DNA of 64,000 nucleotides from Zygaena filipendulae (GCA_907165275.2 OU015655.1:6274501-6338500), one strand, 5' to 3'; shown: positions 21,801-31,359, counted from the stretch's first letter. Made by a program: numbers and translations. Notes: generated by a model not told the origin, from the sequence alone.

Positions 21801-22675
21801 CTGTCTTGTTTTTATCTTCTTCCGAGAGCAAATTCTCCATTTCATGTTTGGGCGGTTGTATTCCGTTTGATTCCTGGACATAAAGACAAAATATATCTAT
21901 TATGTACATAGATCATCTGTAGATTTGAACGCGCCTCACGCAAAACTAGGTAGGTAGGTATTTGCAAGCTAACATAGTTGGCCTTGCTTGGATTACATCG
22001 CAAGGTGTTCGCGGAACGACTCTCGTCTCAGTTCCATCACTTACTTATTTGTGTTGACTGTTGATACAGAGTAAAAAGGGAATTGACTCTCTATTATTAT
22101 TATTAACTACTCTGCCGAGTCACTAGACGACTAGACGAGAAAGGACAGAGTAACTAACATCTATGAAAAAAGTACCATTAATTACTCGGATGATAGAGAA
22201 TAGTAGGTAATAGTACATTTCATTACAAGTGCGGGAAGGCTGTTGTTGCAACAAGGTACGATTAATGTTGGCCCGAGCCGAAGCGAAGGCCGTTGAATGA
22301 ACGACCATTTTTAATACAGAAGCGAAAAAAATAAAATAAAACAATAAGAATTCTGACATACATGAGTTTCTTAGTAATGTGGTATGGTGTAGCTAATATT
22401 GCAAATCTTTATCATTAAATCATCACTAAAATAATAATTACTGTGTTGTAGTCAACGTAAACATAATATTTAAAATTTAATGATTTTATACATTAGGTAT
22501 TTGTTTGGTCGATACAAACAAATACAGTGAAAAATGTATGATAAATTCAACTTAAATAAACTATACCTATTGGTCGTGGAAGAGCAACTGTAACTGTATA
22601 GTTTTTATAAGCCTTTTTAGAATTTATTTAGAAAAGAGAATAAGTAGGTAAACTTACCACTCTTACCAGCGCCAT
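10054..22675 (-). CDS. SLC36-type proton-coupled amino acid transporter (pathetic-like)
   Basis: Eight coding exons (22675-22658, 21873-21791, 19840-19763, 17097-16947, 12650-12529, 11726-11642, 11385-10919, 10462-10054) join without a frame break into about 470 aa, the normal family length. A hydrophilic, probably cytosolic, N-terminus of about 60 residues precedes TM1 with the conserved LLKASLGTGILAMP. Then come IKCAHVLYK, FPEVAEA, the YFGTCSVYTVIIAKN helix, FAMEAIGVVMPLENSMKTP, and a C-terminal half rich in hydrophobic helices (about 11 TM expected). Proteins of this AAAP/SLC36 family move small neutral amino acids with protons at the plasma or lysosomal membrane, and fly pathetic couples them to growth signalling; that role is inferred by family. 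The stop is TAA at 10056-10054. The intron after exon 6 begins with GC, and intron 2 is mostly a giant palindrome. Ortholog identity within the family is not certain. Confidence 0.93.
10919..11385 (-). CDS. SLC36-like gene, coding exon 7 (several TM helices)
   Basis: The acceptor is a T-rich tract ending TAG (11387-11386); the donor GTAAGT is at 10918-10913. The longest exon, 155 codons plus 2 nt, runs from VVVHYMKLNEED to LSLEQSH and includes the conserved FAMEAIGVVMPLENSMKTP. Confidence 0.92.
11642..11726 (-). CDS. SLC36-like gene, coding exon 6, with a GC donor
   Basis: Acceptor TCTCTTTCCAG. Encodes IFILVSLFLTYFGTCSVYTV and then IIAKNILK. The exon ends AAAG followed by GCAAGT (11641-11636). 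No GT donor preserves the frame into VVVHYM of the next exon, so this is a GC-AG intron. Confidence 0.88.
12067..12309. mobile_element. MITE family with GGAC(A/G)(T/C)AGA(T/C)AAGCAA ends, copy 1
   Basis: Begins GGACATAGACAAGCAA and ends, inverted, with GGACGCAGA. Flanked by a perfect 4-bp duplication, ACTT (12063-12066 and 12310-12313). Internal sequence is over 80% alike by eye to 53513-53746 in the same orientation. The last 22 bp repeat the CTGCGTC end. Confidence 0.7.
12529..12650 (-). CDS. SLC36-like gene, coding exon 5
   Basis: Acceptor TTTGTCATCAG, donor GTAAAT (12528-12523), 40 codons plus 2 nt. IKCAHVLYKKTKK and SFPEVAEASMQNGP match the loop between TM2 and TM3 of SLC36 proteins. 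Confidence 0.88.
12911..14345. repeat. Roughly 1.5-kb dispersed repeat, copy 1 (in SLC36 intron 4)
   Basis: Begins GTACGGGAGATACTGATGCT and ends near CCTCTTGGGCTTCCGTA. Matches 44270-45862 in direct orientation throughout. Contains repeated CTCGAGCGTGTCAGA-type motifs, direct near the left and inverted near the right. The small ORFs are not conserved as proteins. Class unknown. Confidence 0.7.
14559..15846 (-). mobile_element. mariner transposon, about 1.3 kb, inactivated
   Basis: The left end GGTCACACTATAAGTATTGC pairs with the inverted right end GGGCACACTAAAAGTTTTGC, with the transposase reading from right to left between them. Total length is normal for mariner. A TA precedes the left end; the right-hand target copy is degraded. 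It sits in an intron of the SLC36-like gene in the sense orientation. Confidence 0.85.
14664..15677 (-). pseudogene. mariner transposase (DD34D), frameshifted
   Basis: Starts MELSRKDFRAIIFYDFK at 15677, shifts frame near codon 17, and continues through the helix-turn-helix region (LSPQNCVARL, STVRQWFAEFERG), the second HTH and WNPHELT. The catalytic triad is still visible: D in VTGDETW, D in HHDNASSH, and D in APCDFCIF. Exactly 34 residues separate the last two, the mariner DD34D signature. Further shifts and stops occur around 15400, 15170 and 15050, so no functional protein can be made. The C-terminus ends KKWFDRIK and a stop. Confidence 0.9.
16947..17097 (-). CDS. SLC36-like gene, coding exon 4 (TM1-TM2)
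   Basis: Acceptor GATCGACAG, donor GTAAGT (16946-16941). It encodes NMDTLAHLLKASLGTGILAM... through THCAYIL, the most conserved N-terminal block of the family with the GxGIL substrate-path motif. Confidence 0.9.
17232..17545 (-). repeat. Lepidopteran CCGCGG repeat, two tandem units
   Basis: Two roughly 160-bp units in tandem. Each starts (minus-strand reading) near CACTTATAGGAAGCTACAGT and ends TTCCCGCGGGAA..CCGCGGGTGAAACC. They are close copies, so they probably arose by local duplication. Confidence 0.6.
17580..18150 (-). repeat. Lepidopteran GCACAGCTA repeat, long form, two tandem units
   Basis: Units 17580-17865 and 17866-18150 share AATAAAAGAGTAGAATCC-type starts, GAAAACCGCATG(A/T)CAATCCG and GTGAAACCGCGGGGCACAGC ends (minus strand). 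The same long form occurs at 24505-24773, 24774-25316 (interrupted) and 39862-40172. Confidence 0.6.
18853..18905. repeat. (GT)n / (TATG)n microsatellite
   Basis: About 14 GT units followed by TATG-type units. Likely length-variable. Confidence 0.9.
19763..19840 (-). CDS. SLC36-like gene, coding exon 3
   Basis: Acceptor TTATTGCAG, donor GTGAGT (19762-19757). The residues FDPFLERKLDSPTS match the D-x-DP(F/Y)xxR segment just before TM1 in pathetic-like proteins. Phases 2 in and 2 out agree with both neighbours. Confidence 0.85.
19918..21667. mobile_element. 1.75-kb foldback element with 617-bp arms, filling SLC36 intron 2
   Basis: The left arm (19918-20534) and right arm (21051-21667) are near-perfect inverted copies, for example AGATGGCGGCCGTGGGAC on one side and its complement on the other. 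Only a few mismatches and a short indel near the outer ends are visible. The loop is 516 bp. Outer ends start TAGTCCATTGAAA. Exon 3's acceptor is 77 bp from one end and exon 2's donor 123 bp from the other, so the intron without it would be only about 200 bp. No intact transposase; the class is unknown. A loop reading frame (CFHCSGETCSNV..) may be a captured or decayed coding fragment. Confidence 0.9.
20840..20903. mobile_element. 64-bp perfect palindrome with 8-bp flanking duplication
   Basis: A 29-bp stem (20840-20868 with 20875-20903) and 6-nt loop GTCGGA. It is bracketed by the direct repeat GCCGATCA (20832-20839 and 20904-20911), as expected for a tiny inserted element with an 8-bp target duplication. 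It lies in the loop of the larger foldback. Confidence 0.75.
21791..21873 (-). CDS. SLC36-like gene, coding exon 2
   Basis: Acceptor TTTATGTCCAG, donor GTGAGT (21790-21785), 27 codons plus 2 nt. It encodes a charged N-terminal tail segment (ESNGIQPPKHEMENLLSEED...), probably cytosolic. Confidence 0.8.
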
Positions 22676-22742
22676 TTTTGTTGAAATGTTGTATTTTATA
22701 TCAAGAGGATATCCCAACTATCAACAATTGCGGATTTCTTGT
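22658..22742 (-). CDS. SLC36-like gene, exon with start codon (5'UTR 22742-22676, coding 22675-22658)
   Basis: The acceptor CTTCTTTTCAG ends at 22743. A 67-nt UTR leads to AAAAATGGCG, a good start context. Two in-frame donors exist: GTAAGA after ATG-GCG-CTG (exon end 22667, MAL) and GTAAGT nine bases later (exon end 22658, MALVRV). Both keep phase 0, so protein length is 467 or 470. Confidence 0.7.
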
Positions 22743-23246
22743 CTGAAAAGAAGAAAAACAACATAAATTAGTGAAAAGCAACAAAAATTTTCGTTAGAGT
22801 AATAAAGTTTTGTAAGCATTTTGTAAGTATCAAATTATGATTTTCTTGGTAGTCGATAGATTCTTATAGATATTTACTTATACATACCTACTATAAAACT
22901 AACCATTATATAAAATTATAATTATCATAAATAGAATCATGTTATTATTATACATATGATCATATAAGTCAATGTTGTTAAATTTTTTATGAGAATTAGG
23001 TATATGATAATTAAACTTGTGGATTCTTAATCCCTGCCTACCCCATTCGGGAGGCGTAATTAATCGGTACAACACAATGATTTGTAGATATGTAATTTAA
23101 TTTATTCCGAAACCAATGCGGAGATACCTACAGAACTTCAGGGGTTTTCATTGCACAATGGCATGAAATAAATCGATCGGCGCTGAATCTTGCATAGGTA
23201 CCTACTTAGGTAATTAATTACTAGAGATGTGTAGATTTTGACTTTG

Positions 23247-23305
23247 ACTAGCCGACTAACCGATTAGTCGGTTGTCAAGAGACCGACTAGTCGGCCGACT
23301 AGTAG
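23247..23305. repeat. Cluster of GACTAGTCGG-type palindromic units
   Basis: Alternating GACTAGCCGACTAACCG, GATTAGTCGGTTG and GACCGACTAGTCGGCCGAC. Each unit is self-complementary or complementary to its neighbour, so the tract can fold in several registers. Confidence 0.6.
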
Positions 23306-24160
23306 TAGATAATATCATAATATTATGAGTATGATAACTTGTATGTAAATAATATTAATATGTATAAGTTAATTTTTTCCTATATTTGTCATGGTGGTAA
23401 GAATTTTGAAACGGTTAAATTAAAATGGTTTAAACTTAATCGTGTTAAAATTTCAGTCCTAATAATAATTTTATTATAATTACCTATTATTGTTCCCAGA
23501 TCCCGAACTTTATCTATACAAAATATACATATAAAATCTTTTGACTTCATAATATGTATATTTGTTTTGTAGAGGTAGGTATGTTAAGCTTGTAGGTATG
23601 TTTTATTCAAATAACAATAGCCCGATAAATACAGGGTAATATATCATAGTAACATACTTATATCGTAATGAAGGACAAATGTAATCGGTATAAGTAATTG
23701 TTTTTATTAGTTTTTTAACAGTATGTATTGAAAAGTAGAAGAGGGATATAATGTAAAATGGATTAATTTAATTCTGTAGAGCTAATAAAATAAAATAAGG
23801 GGGTAATCTCTACTGAACAGATTTTGAAAATTCTTACACTTATTGGAAGCTGCAGTAGTCCAGTGACATATAGGTAACTTATAATCCCAAAATTCCCACG
23901 GGAACTACTAAATTACCGCTGGGGAAACCGCGAGGAAAGACTAGTTATTAATAAAAGTTCCCGGATATTTCTGATATTAAAAATAATAATAAATTAAGTA
24001 ACTAGGTAGTTTGTTTTTGTAATAGGTACAAAAAATATAACACACCATTAATCTGATTTATACATTCGAACGACTACATTGACTGCACATAATACATATA
24101 TTTTGTTAAAAAAACACGAAATTGAATATATTTTGCACTTGCACTCGTCAAATCTGTGTC

Positions 24161-24195
24161 ACGACCCGCCGATGCGGCAGACCTATCAACACTGA
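24161..24195 (-). promoter_or_regulatory. Putative TATA-less core promoter (Inr + DPE) of the SLC36-like gene
   Basis: Reading the minus strand, TTCAGTG provides the arthropod initiator TCA(+1)GT with +1 at 24193. GGTCGT occupies +28 to +33 (24166-24161), an exact fit to the DPE consensus RGWYV(T) at the required spacing. GC-rich sequence follows in an AT-rich setting. It lies 1.45 kb upstream of the acceptor of the start-codon exon. I could not choose the donor of this presumed UTR exon. Confidence 0.5.
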
Positions 24196-24504
24196 ATGAT
24201 AATAAATTGATAACCTAATAATAAACAGAAACACTCAGGCGTGATACGTGGTCTCGAGAACGTATGTACCTACAATTGTACAATGTACACAGTACATACA
24301 TATTACAAGGGGCTCATTCATTAAAAAATCGCTGGTTTACGCGACCTTCCTTTACATAAAGGTGTTGAATTACTTTCAACTCACCTATGATCAACTGGAG
24401 CATTTATTCTGTTCCTTGCTCATGTTCAGTTTTCATGAATTATAATTAATTTTTCAGGTTTAAGAAAAGAAAAAAATGTTTACTCTTTTTTTATTATCTG
24501 TATT

Positions 24505-24773
24505 ATTATAATAAAAGAGTGCAATTCGCGTACATCGAAAAATTTTCCCAAAAATTGAGAGGGGCAAAAAAAGAAGAGTGTTCTTTCCTGTCTGTCTGTT
24601 CACGCTAATCTCCGGAACGAATAAACTGATCACGCGGTTTTCGCAGGTAGATTAAGCTTAGCTTGAAACATGATAATATAGGTAGGCTTTGTTTCCATCT
24701 GAATCGGATGTGGGGAAAAAGGTTGTTATATAAAAGCGTTTCACGCAGGTGAAACCCGCAAGGCACAGCTATT
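24505..24773 (+). repeat. Lepidopteran GCACAGCTA repeat, long form
   Basis: Starts AATAAAAGAGTGCAATTCGC and contains TGTCTGTCTGTTCACGC and AATCGGATGTGGGGAAA. Ends CAGGTGAAACCCGCAAGGCA then CAGCTA. Confidence 0.6.
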
Positions 24774-25316
24774 CTATTACTATTATAATATAAAACAGTA
24801 GAGTTCCCTTCTCTGTATACCGATTTTTTTTTCCAAAAATTGAGAGGGGGCAATAAAAAAATAGTACCTACTATATAAACTACTATATGTACTAAAAATT
24901 CTATTCGATCTGTCTGTTCACGCTAATCTCCAGAACTACTGAACGGATTATCATGTGGTTTTCACAGGTGCTTAGCTTACCGCCGCACTCAGAGTCGACT
25001 TTAATAATTACTTAGTTAAGTATAGATTTTTAAAACAAAACTGCCGCAATCAGACTAGTTTAATAAATTAATGTTAATTAACATTTAACTAATTAAGTTG
25101 CATCTCATTAAATGCCAATTAACATTAATTTACTGAACGTCTCTGATTGCGGCAGTTTTGTTTTAAAAATCTATACTTAACTAAGTAATCATTAAAGTCG
25201 ACTCTGAGTGCGGCCGATAATATAGGCTTTGTTTCATTTAAATCAGATGTCCGGAAAAACGTTTAATATAAGAGCGTTCGGGTGGAAATACGGGGCTATA
25301 GCTATAGCTAGTTTAT
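24774..25316 (+). repeat. Lepidopteran long-form repeat interrupted by a TTA-type MITE
   Basis: The left part ends TTTTCACAGGTGCTTAGC at about 24976 and the right part resumes ATATAGGCTTTGTTTCAT after 25216. Uninterrupted copies at 24505 and 39862 show the two parts belong together. Confidence 0.65.
24980..25216. mobile_element. GCCGCACTCAGAGTCGAC MITE, copy 1
   Basis: A 237-bp foldback with about 90-bp arms from CCGCCGCACTCAGAGTCGAC to the inverted GGCCGCACTCAGAGTCGAC. TTA precedes it and ATA follows (a decayed 3-bp duplication). Orientation is opposite to copy 2, judged from the asymmetric centre CATCTCATTAAATGCC. Confidence 0.8.
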
Positions 25317-26164
25317 AAATAATCGAGGAAACAATCGTGTGAAAAACTTAATGTGTTCTTTTAGATATTTGGGACTAGAATCGAATATCCATTAATACCT
25401 ATCTCCCTCACACTTATGGCCATCAGATTGAGAGTAGGAAAAAACTAGAAACTTCCTCTAAACATCTTTTTAGTACCTGTGTCCGCATAAATTATAATAT
25501 ATCTAGCATAGATGTAAACGAAAACCATATTTACCGTCAAAAATACATAATCCGATTATTTATTGTCGTCATTTACATAATTTCCTTTCTGGAGTTGATT
25601 TATACAAAAACGTGTATGTGTACCTATTACCTACATATACTTTCAATGGCTGGTAGCTTAAAATTTAAATAATAATATGTAGCAATATTACGGACAAATA
25701 CCTACATATTTTTATTAATTTTTTTTCTGTCTAATTATTATTATAAAATAAACGGATTGACAATCCTTCGAATCTTCTTCTTTCTTTATCTTTACATAGT
25801 ATAAAATGAAGTCACTTCCGCTGTCTGTTCGCGTTATAAACACAAAAAATACTGAATGGATTATCATGCGGTTTTCACCAATAGGTTTATATCTGTAGTT
25901 TAACCTTGAATTTCCGCGGGAACTCCAACTTCAGATTTAACTTTACTATCACAGCTTATTTTATTTTAGATCTACTTATATAATTTATGCACCTAAGCTA
26001 CGTTACGTTGAACGTCCATCTGTAAATGGTTAAGGTATAATAGCTCATGACTATGCTGTAATACGTTGGATTGAGCTAGCTGTTCCCACGGTTTTATTTA
26101 TTTATTTATTCTTTGAACCCCTGGCAACGTGTATGTAAAATGATGATTATTATTATTATTATTT

Positions 26165-26533
26165 ATCTTTTTTTATGTCATAGGGGGCAAACGGGCAAGT
26201 GGTACACCTGATGGTAAGTGATTACCGCCGCCCATGGACATCTGCAACGCCAGAAGGCATGTAGGTACGTTGCCGACCTGGAATGGGGATGGGAACTGGC
26301 TTTCAAGTGGGGTTGCCGGAACACACAATTAGGTGCTTGGCGACAGATTTGCAACTTGAAAGTGGTAGCAAGCCAGCCGGGCACTAGAGACCGCCCTACG
26401 CCTACCACCAATGCTATGGTTTCCTCACGATATTTTCCTTCACCGACAGCTCAAGCTCATTGTTAGGGTTTGAACCTACGCCTTGCGGCGTTTGATCCGA
26501 ACGCACCATCCACTGAGCTATCATCGCTGTGAG
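26165..26533 (-). mobile_element. tRNA-derived SINE
   Basis: On the minus strand an A box (TAGCTCAGTGG) and B box (GGTTCAAACCC) lie about 40 bp apart at the 5' end (26533-26460). The body ends with the lepidopteran TTACCATCAGGTGTACCACT then TGCCCGTTTGCCCCCTATGA and an A/T-rich tail. The tRNA-like head cannot fold into a mature tRNA because no 3' acceptor half follows. Confidence 0.75.
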
Positions 26534-27566
26534 CTATTATCCTTTGTGCTGAGTGATGACATTACAGCATCGCGATCGTATACAACTAGGTACTGTGAAC
26601 TGGTGTAACTACTATCTGCATATCTTCATATTCAGTTTCTTTGTTCACAGCAAAACTAGGATCATTCACATGCAATAAGTATCGTCTTTTATTTAACACG
26701 TATTATCGGCAGGAAACCGGTGTAATAATATCTACTTGTATCAGCGATCAGTCTCCAAGATGGAAGCGGCAACGAAAAGAATATACTTAGGTAGGTACTA
26801 AGGTCAAATTGATATGACATTGATATATTATTATGTATTTTGTAGGAGACTCGATGTAGGTATCAACCACACTTGACTTTTATACCTACATATAAATAAA
26901 ACAAAATATAGTAGGTATATTGTATTGATAAAATTGTTCAGAAAAAAAATGTATGTAATAAGCGATGAAAATTTTCAAATATATATAGGTAGGTATTGTT
27001 GATCGAAGTGTATTAAAAATCCTACCTAGACTAGGTAGCATATAATGCTTAATTATTTGCCCGAAAGCAATCTGATGTAAACTGTTGTCGATTTAGCTTT
27101 AATATTACCTATTTATTAATTATTTTTGACGCTGCGCTGATTGTACCTTGATTTCAAAATACCGATGTATTTTTCAAAATTCGCTCACAGTATAAAAAAC
27201 AACAACTTATCATCCAGCCTATCCCATTTAAACGAAGCTGTCGCTTTTCGTGCATCACAGTAGGTACAACCAACAATTAAAATTGACATAGATGATTATA
27301 TGATAATGTTCATAATGTTCAAATCGTTATCGTCCAACGATCGTACCACGAAGGTTGTAAATTTAACCCTACCGGTGACCTGGAATGCATTTTATAAAAT
27401 TCGCATGTCGCACCGCATGCCTTTGTATTACACCGCATGTCTTGTAAATCAAAATCAGACTATCTTCTCAACTAGGTATATCCGTTAATTTACAAAAAAA
27501 AAAGAACCTAAGTTGCGTAATTATTAATAAACTTATTAATTAAACTAAGCTATGCTAAGCTAACTA

Positions 27567-27809
27567 CAGTGGTGGGCAAACTACGGCCCGCCGGCCCGCG
27601 GCGGTCCATCGAAATGAAATTTTGACGGTCATTCATAGTTGTCATGCATGTTCATCCTTTATGATTAACGAATTATAAATCAATCAAAGACATTCCTTAT
27701 AATAAAAAAACAATATGCATTTTTTTCTATACTTAATTAATTATTATGGCCCTCCTCCGAAATTACATAAATTTTCTGGCCCTTCATGAAAAAAGTTTGC
27801 CCACCACTG
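27567..27809. mobile_element. hAT-like MITE
   Basis: Terminal inverted repeats CAGTGGTGGGCAAACT and AGTTTGCCCACCACTG. A GC-rich CGGCCCGCCGGCCCGCGGCG lies near the left end. Right flank GTCTAGTA resembles the hAT nTCTAGAn target, but the left 8 bp (GCTAACTA) match it at only 4 positions. Confidence 0.7.
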
Positions 27810-28265
27810 GTCTAGTAGGTACTTACGTCCATTGATTCGCGGGTTCAATTCCCACGTCACGCGTCACTGTCAGCATTTATGTGATGAATTATTCACCCTG
27901 CGTTGCGTATTTATTTACTATTTAGTATATGTATTTCAAATAGATAAGGTTATATCAGTTGTCTGGCACGAACTATTATTACTTTGGAACCATTAGTGAC
28001 GCTGCGTGATAATATTCAAGCATTATTATTAACAACTTGACATATTTTGACGCGAGTCAAAATACTTTATCATGCTTTTTGTATATGTATGCTTTTTTTT
28101 TAATATTATCGAAGTTCAATCACCCAAATACAATTTTATTTGTCGATAAGAGTAGGTGAACTAGTGTCCACTTGATTAATTGGCCAATCAATGTTAAATC
28201 TCTTGTAGTTTTAGCAATTTTTATAATTTAAGTAGGTAACCTTTGACTTCGCATTGTACGTCTTA

Positions 28266-28509
28266 CGGCCGCACTCAGAGTCGACTATAATGATTATTTA
28301 GTTAAGTATAGATTTTTAAAACAAAACTGCCGCAATCAGAGACGTTCAGTAAATTAATGTTAATTGGCATTTAATGAGATGTAACTTAATTAGTTAAATG
28401 CCAATTAACATTAATTTATTAAACTTGTCTGATTGCGGCAGTTTTGTTTTAAAAATCTATACTTAACTAAGTAATCATTAAAGTCGACTCTGAAGTCTGA
28501 GTGCGGCGG
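28266..28509. mobile_element. GCCGCACTCAGAGTCGAC MITE, copy 2
   Basis: Flanked by TTA on both sides (28263-28265 and 28510-28512). The arms match copy 1, but the whole element is inverted relative to it. The right end carries a small duplication, CTCTGAAGTCTGAGTGCGGC. Confidence 0.85.
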
Positions 28510-28512
28510 TTA

Positions 28513-28916
28513 GGTCCGTATTCCAGAAGGTGACTCAGATCACGTTTCTCTTGAGATTAGTTTTAAGCTGAAAGCGTACATCTTATAATAGAATGAGTTT
28601 TAAGTTCTAATCACTTGAAACTAGTCTTTAATAGAGATTCTGAACTTTGATTGGTTCTAATCACTTGAAACTAGTCTTGAGTAGAGATTTTGAATTCTGA
28701 TTGGTTGAGTGGTCTTGACATGACAGACGTAAACAAAGATCAAATCTTTGCTTGAGTATAGATTAGTACTCAAGTGTCGTTCTAGAATAAGGAAATAACT
28801 CAGCTGATTGTTGATTGATGAATCTCGTTTCAAATAAGGTTCTAAAATTAAAGCTTTACTTGAAATTAGTTTTAAAACTAGATTCATGACTTGAGTAACC
28901 TTTTGGAATACGGACC
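28513..28916. mobile_element. GGTCCGTATTCC MITE, abutting the previous element
   Basis: Inverted ends GGTCCGTATTCCAGAAGGT and GGTCCGTATTCCAAAAGGT, with TTA on each side (28510-28512 and 28917-28919). The left TTA is shared with the neighbouring MITE. A roughly 57-bp internal tandem duplication (CTAATCACTTGAAACTAGTC units) lies at about 28606-28708. Confidence 0.8.
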
Positions 28917-29544
28917 TTAAGGAGCAACAAGTACTTACCAGTTAAGGTAGGTAAGTTTACACCGAGTTTAAACTTTCTAACATCTTGAGGTAACTGGGTA
29001 CACGATTTACAGTTTTACTAATAAGACTAGCCTCATTATATTATATAAGTACTTGTATATAGATAAAGCACCTACTTGTAGTAATTAATTGTTATTCCAC
29101 GTTTCAGATGTCTTATTGTAATATCGCAGATTTGCAGTTCTCATACCAAATAGGATGACACGCGTTAATTAAATGCACACGTCTCGCACCATTTTTGAAT
29201 GCTATTTGTGTCAAGCTGACAGCAGAAGAATCACAATATTATTATAATTTCATTTAACTATTTGCACTCCATTATCTTCGATCACGTTTGTGTATGGGTG
29301 GGTGGAAGTGTGTAAGTACTTAGTGTTGTTCATTTACTTCCACTTGGTTAAATATTTATTTCAAGTAGGTAAATATTCTTCATGACGTCCAACGCATTTA
29401 AATGTACATAGAATTTTTTGTCTCTAAGCTACTATAATATTATGTTTTATAATCGTATACAAAGTGCTTAGGAGTTGAGCACTATAAGTGCTATAAGATG
29501 TATATGATATGTATACACATACGTGTATAACTTAACTTCTTAGA

Positions 29545-29707
29545 TATAAAAATGAATTGCTGTTCGTTTGTCTCGCTAAAATTCGAGAACGCCAGCACTG
29601 ATTTGGCTAATTTTGATCATGAAATGTTTGTGGAAGTTCGGGGAAGGTTTGTATTAATGAAAATTGGGAGTTCCTGCGGAAATTCCGAAAGGGGCACAGC
29701 TAGTATA
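29545..29707 (+). repeat. Lepidopteran repeat, decayed copy
   Basis: Begins AATGAATTGCTGTTCGTTTG and ends GAGTTCCTGCGGAAATTCCG then GGGGCACAGCTAGTATA. Confidence 0.55.
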
Positions 29708-30239
29708 TATGTATATTATTTATATGTTTATGTATATTAACTATGACTATATATATAGGTAATTTGTATAACTAGATGTGTATTTATATTCTTTTCCATT
29801 TTATTTTGAGCGGTTCTCAGAATCCCGGCGCGGCGGCTAGATTTCAGGGAAATATTTAATGTGATTTTGTAAGTAGAGTAGGTATATTATATTATGTATG
29901 TATACTACATTTCCATACTTGACAGACTTAGTTCTATATATGAAGTTAAACATATGCATGACACCGCCATGTCATTGTACCAATATCCTACGTATATGTA
30001 AATACAGTTGCGTCCACAAACAATAATTATATTTAGACGGGTTAAATAGAGAGTGTGCTGTCCATATATGCATATAAAATGTGCATTTCTTAATAGATAT
30101 CAGAACTCGTCAATCGAAATAAAATAAATTCTTATAAAAAGTAATGTAAAAAAAATCGCCATACGCGTTTGTGTGAGCTTAAACTTAAATGCACTTTTCA
30201 CTAGGAATTCCGAAATTACGCGGCTGAAATTGCAGGCAA

Positions 30240-30435
30240 CACAAGTCCTTACATATTATAAAACAACGTTCTCCGCCGCGTCTATCTGTCTGTCTGTACT
30301 GAACGGGTTTTCATGTGGTTTTCACCAATAGATGGAGTGATTCGAGAGGTAGGTTTATACATTATATAGTTTTCCGCGGAATTCCCGCGAGAACACCGAA
30401 ATTATCGCGGATGGAACCGCGGGGGACAGCTAGTA
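30240..30435 (+). repeat. Lepidopteran repeat, decayed copy
   Basis: Contains CTATCTGTCTGTCTGTACTG and TTTTCATGTGGTTTTCACC, and ends GGAACCGCGGGGGACAGCTA. Confidence 0.6.
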
Positions 30436-31069
30436 GTATTAAATAAAAATAAATTATTCTTAGAAAAATAAATAAATTCGAATAAAACGAAATGGACATT
30501 TTGCGCCTATTTTGTTTTTGCGAATTTCTGAATTGCTTTTGTAGGTATACTAGAATTAGATATGCAGGTAGTAAGCATAGTTAGCATACTGGTAGGTACA
30601 TAATGTTCGTGTTATTTCTCTTTCTTAGACCTACAACATTCTTTGTCGTTCGATTTTCAACAAAATTATCTGCCTACGTACGTAACTAACATTTGCATAT
30701 TTATTTCTTTATATATTCTACTTATAAGTAAAAAAAAATGTCACGAGAGATGCTAATATTATATACGGTAGGTACTTGCACAGTAATTTACAGATGTCGA
30801 TAGAGTGTATCGAATACCTAAGTACTTCGTGATTGATCAATCTTCAAAAAATACAACAAATAGGTTTGCCTATACAAGGTGTTACAAAAAGGTGTAGTCA
30901 TATTTGAAGATTGTGATCTGGCAATCTTATACAATAATTTGACCGTGGTAATTAGCTCAAAAATTTCATAAGCAAAATAAAAAATATTTTATCAACAACT
31001 TCCGCAAAAAAATAAACATGTCACATGACTGGGCAGGTCATGAACTGTTTACAAGTGACGGGTTCAAGA

Positions 31070-31178
31070 TGGAGTGCAGAGTCAAATTTCATCCAAATAC
31101 GTTCAGTTGTTTTTTGCGTGATCGAGTAAGAAACATCCAAACACCTACACTTTCACATTTATAATATTAGTAGGATTA
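31070..31178 (-). repeat. Lepidopteran repeat, 5' fragment
   Basis: On the minus strand it reads CCTACTAATATTATAAATGT through CACGCAAAAAACAACTGAACG, matching the first half of the unit at 9018. Confidence 0.6.
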
Positions 31179-31359
31179 TGTGCACAATCAGGAGTGTATG
31201 CCTGTATAGTTAATAGTGTAAACGCTATTCAAACTTTATCAATGCTCTCAAGTCTTTGTCTTCTTAATTTTTTAGCGCAATGAACGAACATCCAAAGAAA
31301 CTACAGTTGAGAGCGTATTATTTAATCATTTTAAATATGGCGTCTGAGTAATTTACGAG

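Larger units (their letters stand above)
21874..24160. other. SLC36 intron 1 and presumed 5'UTR intron
   Basis: Between 21874 and 22657, and from 22743 to the promoter at about 24193, no coding exon is evident. A palindromic cluster lies at 23247-23305, and a decayed lepidopteran repeat, ending CGCTGGGGAAACCGCGAGG, is near 23800-23943. Confidence 0.6.

Noticed and set aside
26460..26533. tRNA gene on the minus strand (A and B boxes)
   Set aside because: No cloverleaf 3' half. The sequence runs into a SINE body with a lepidopteran 3' end, so it is a SINE head.
27559..27817. Perfect 8-bp duplication around the hAT-like MITE
   Set aside because: GCTAACTA and GTCTAGTA agree at only 4 of 8 positions. 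hAT class rests on end sequence and the right-hand target resemblance only.
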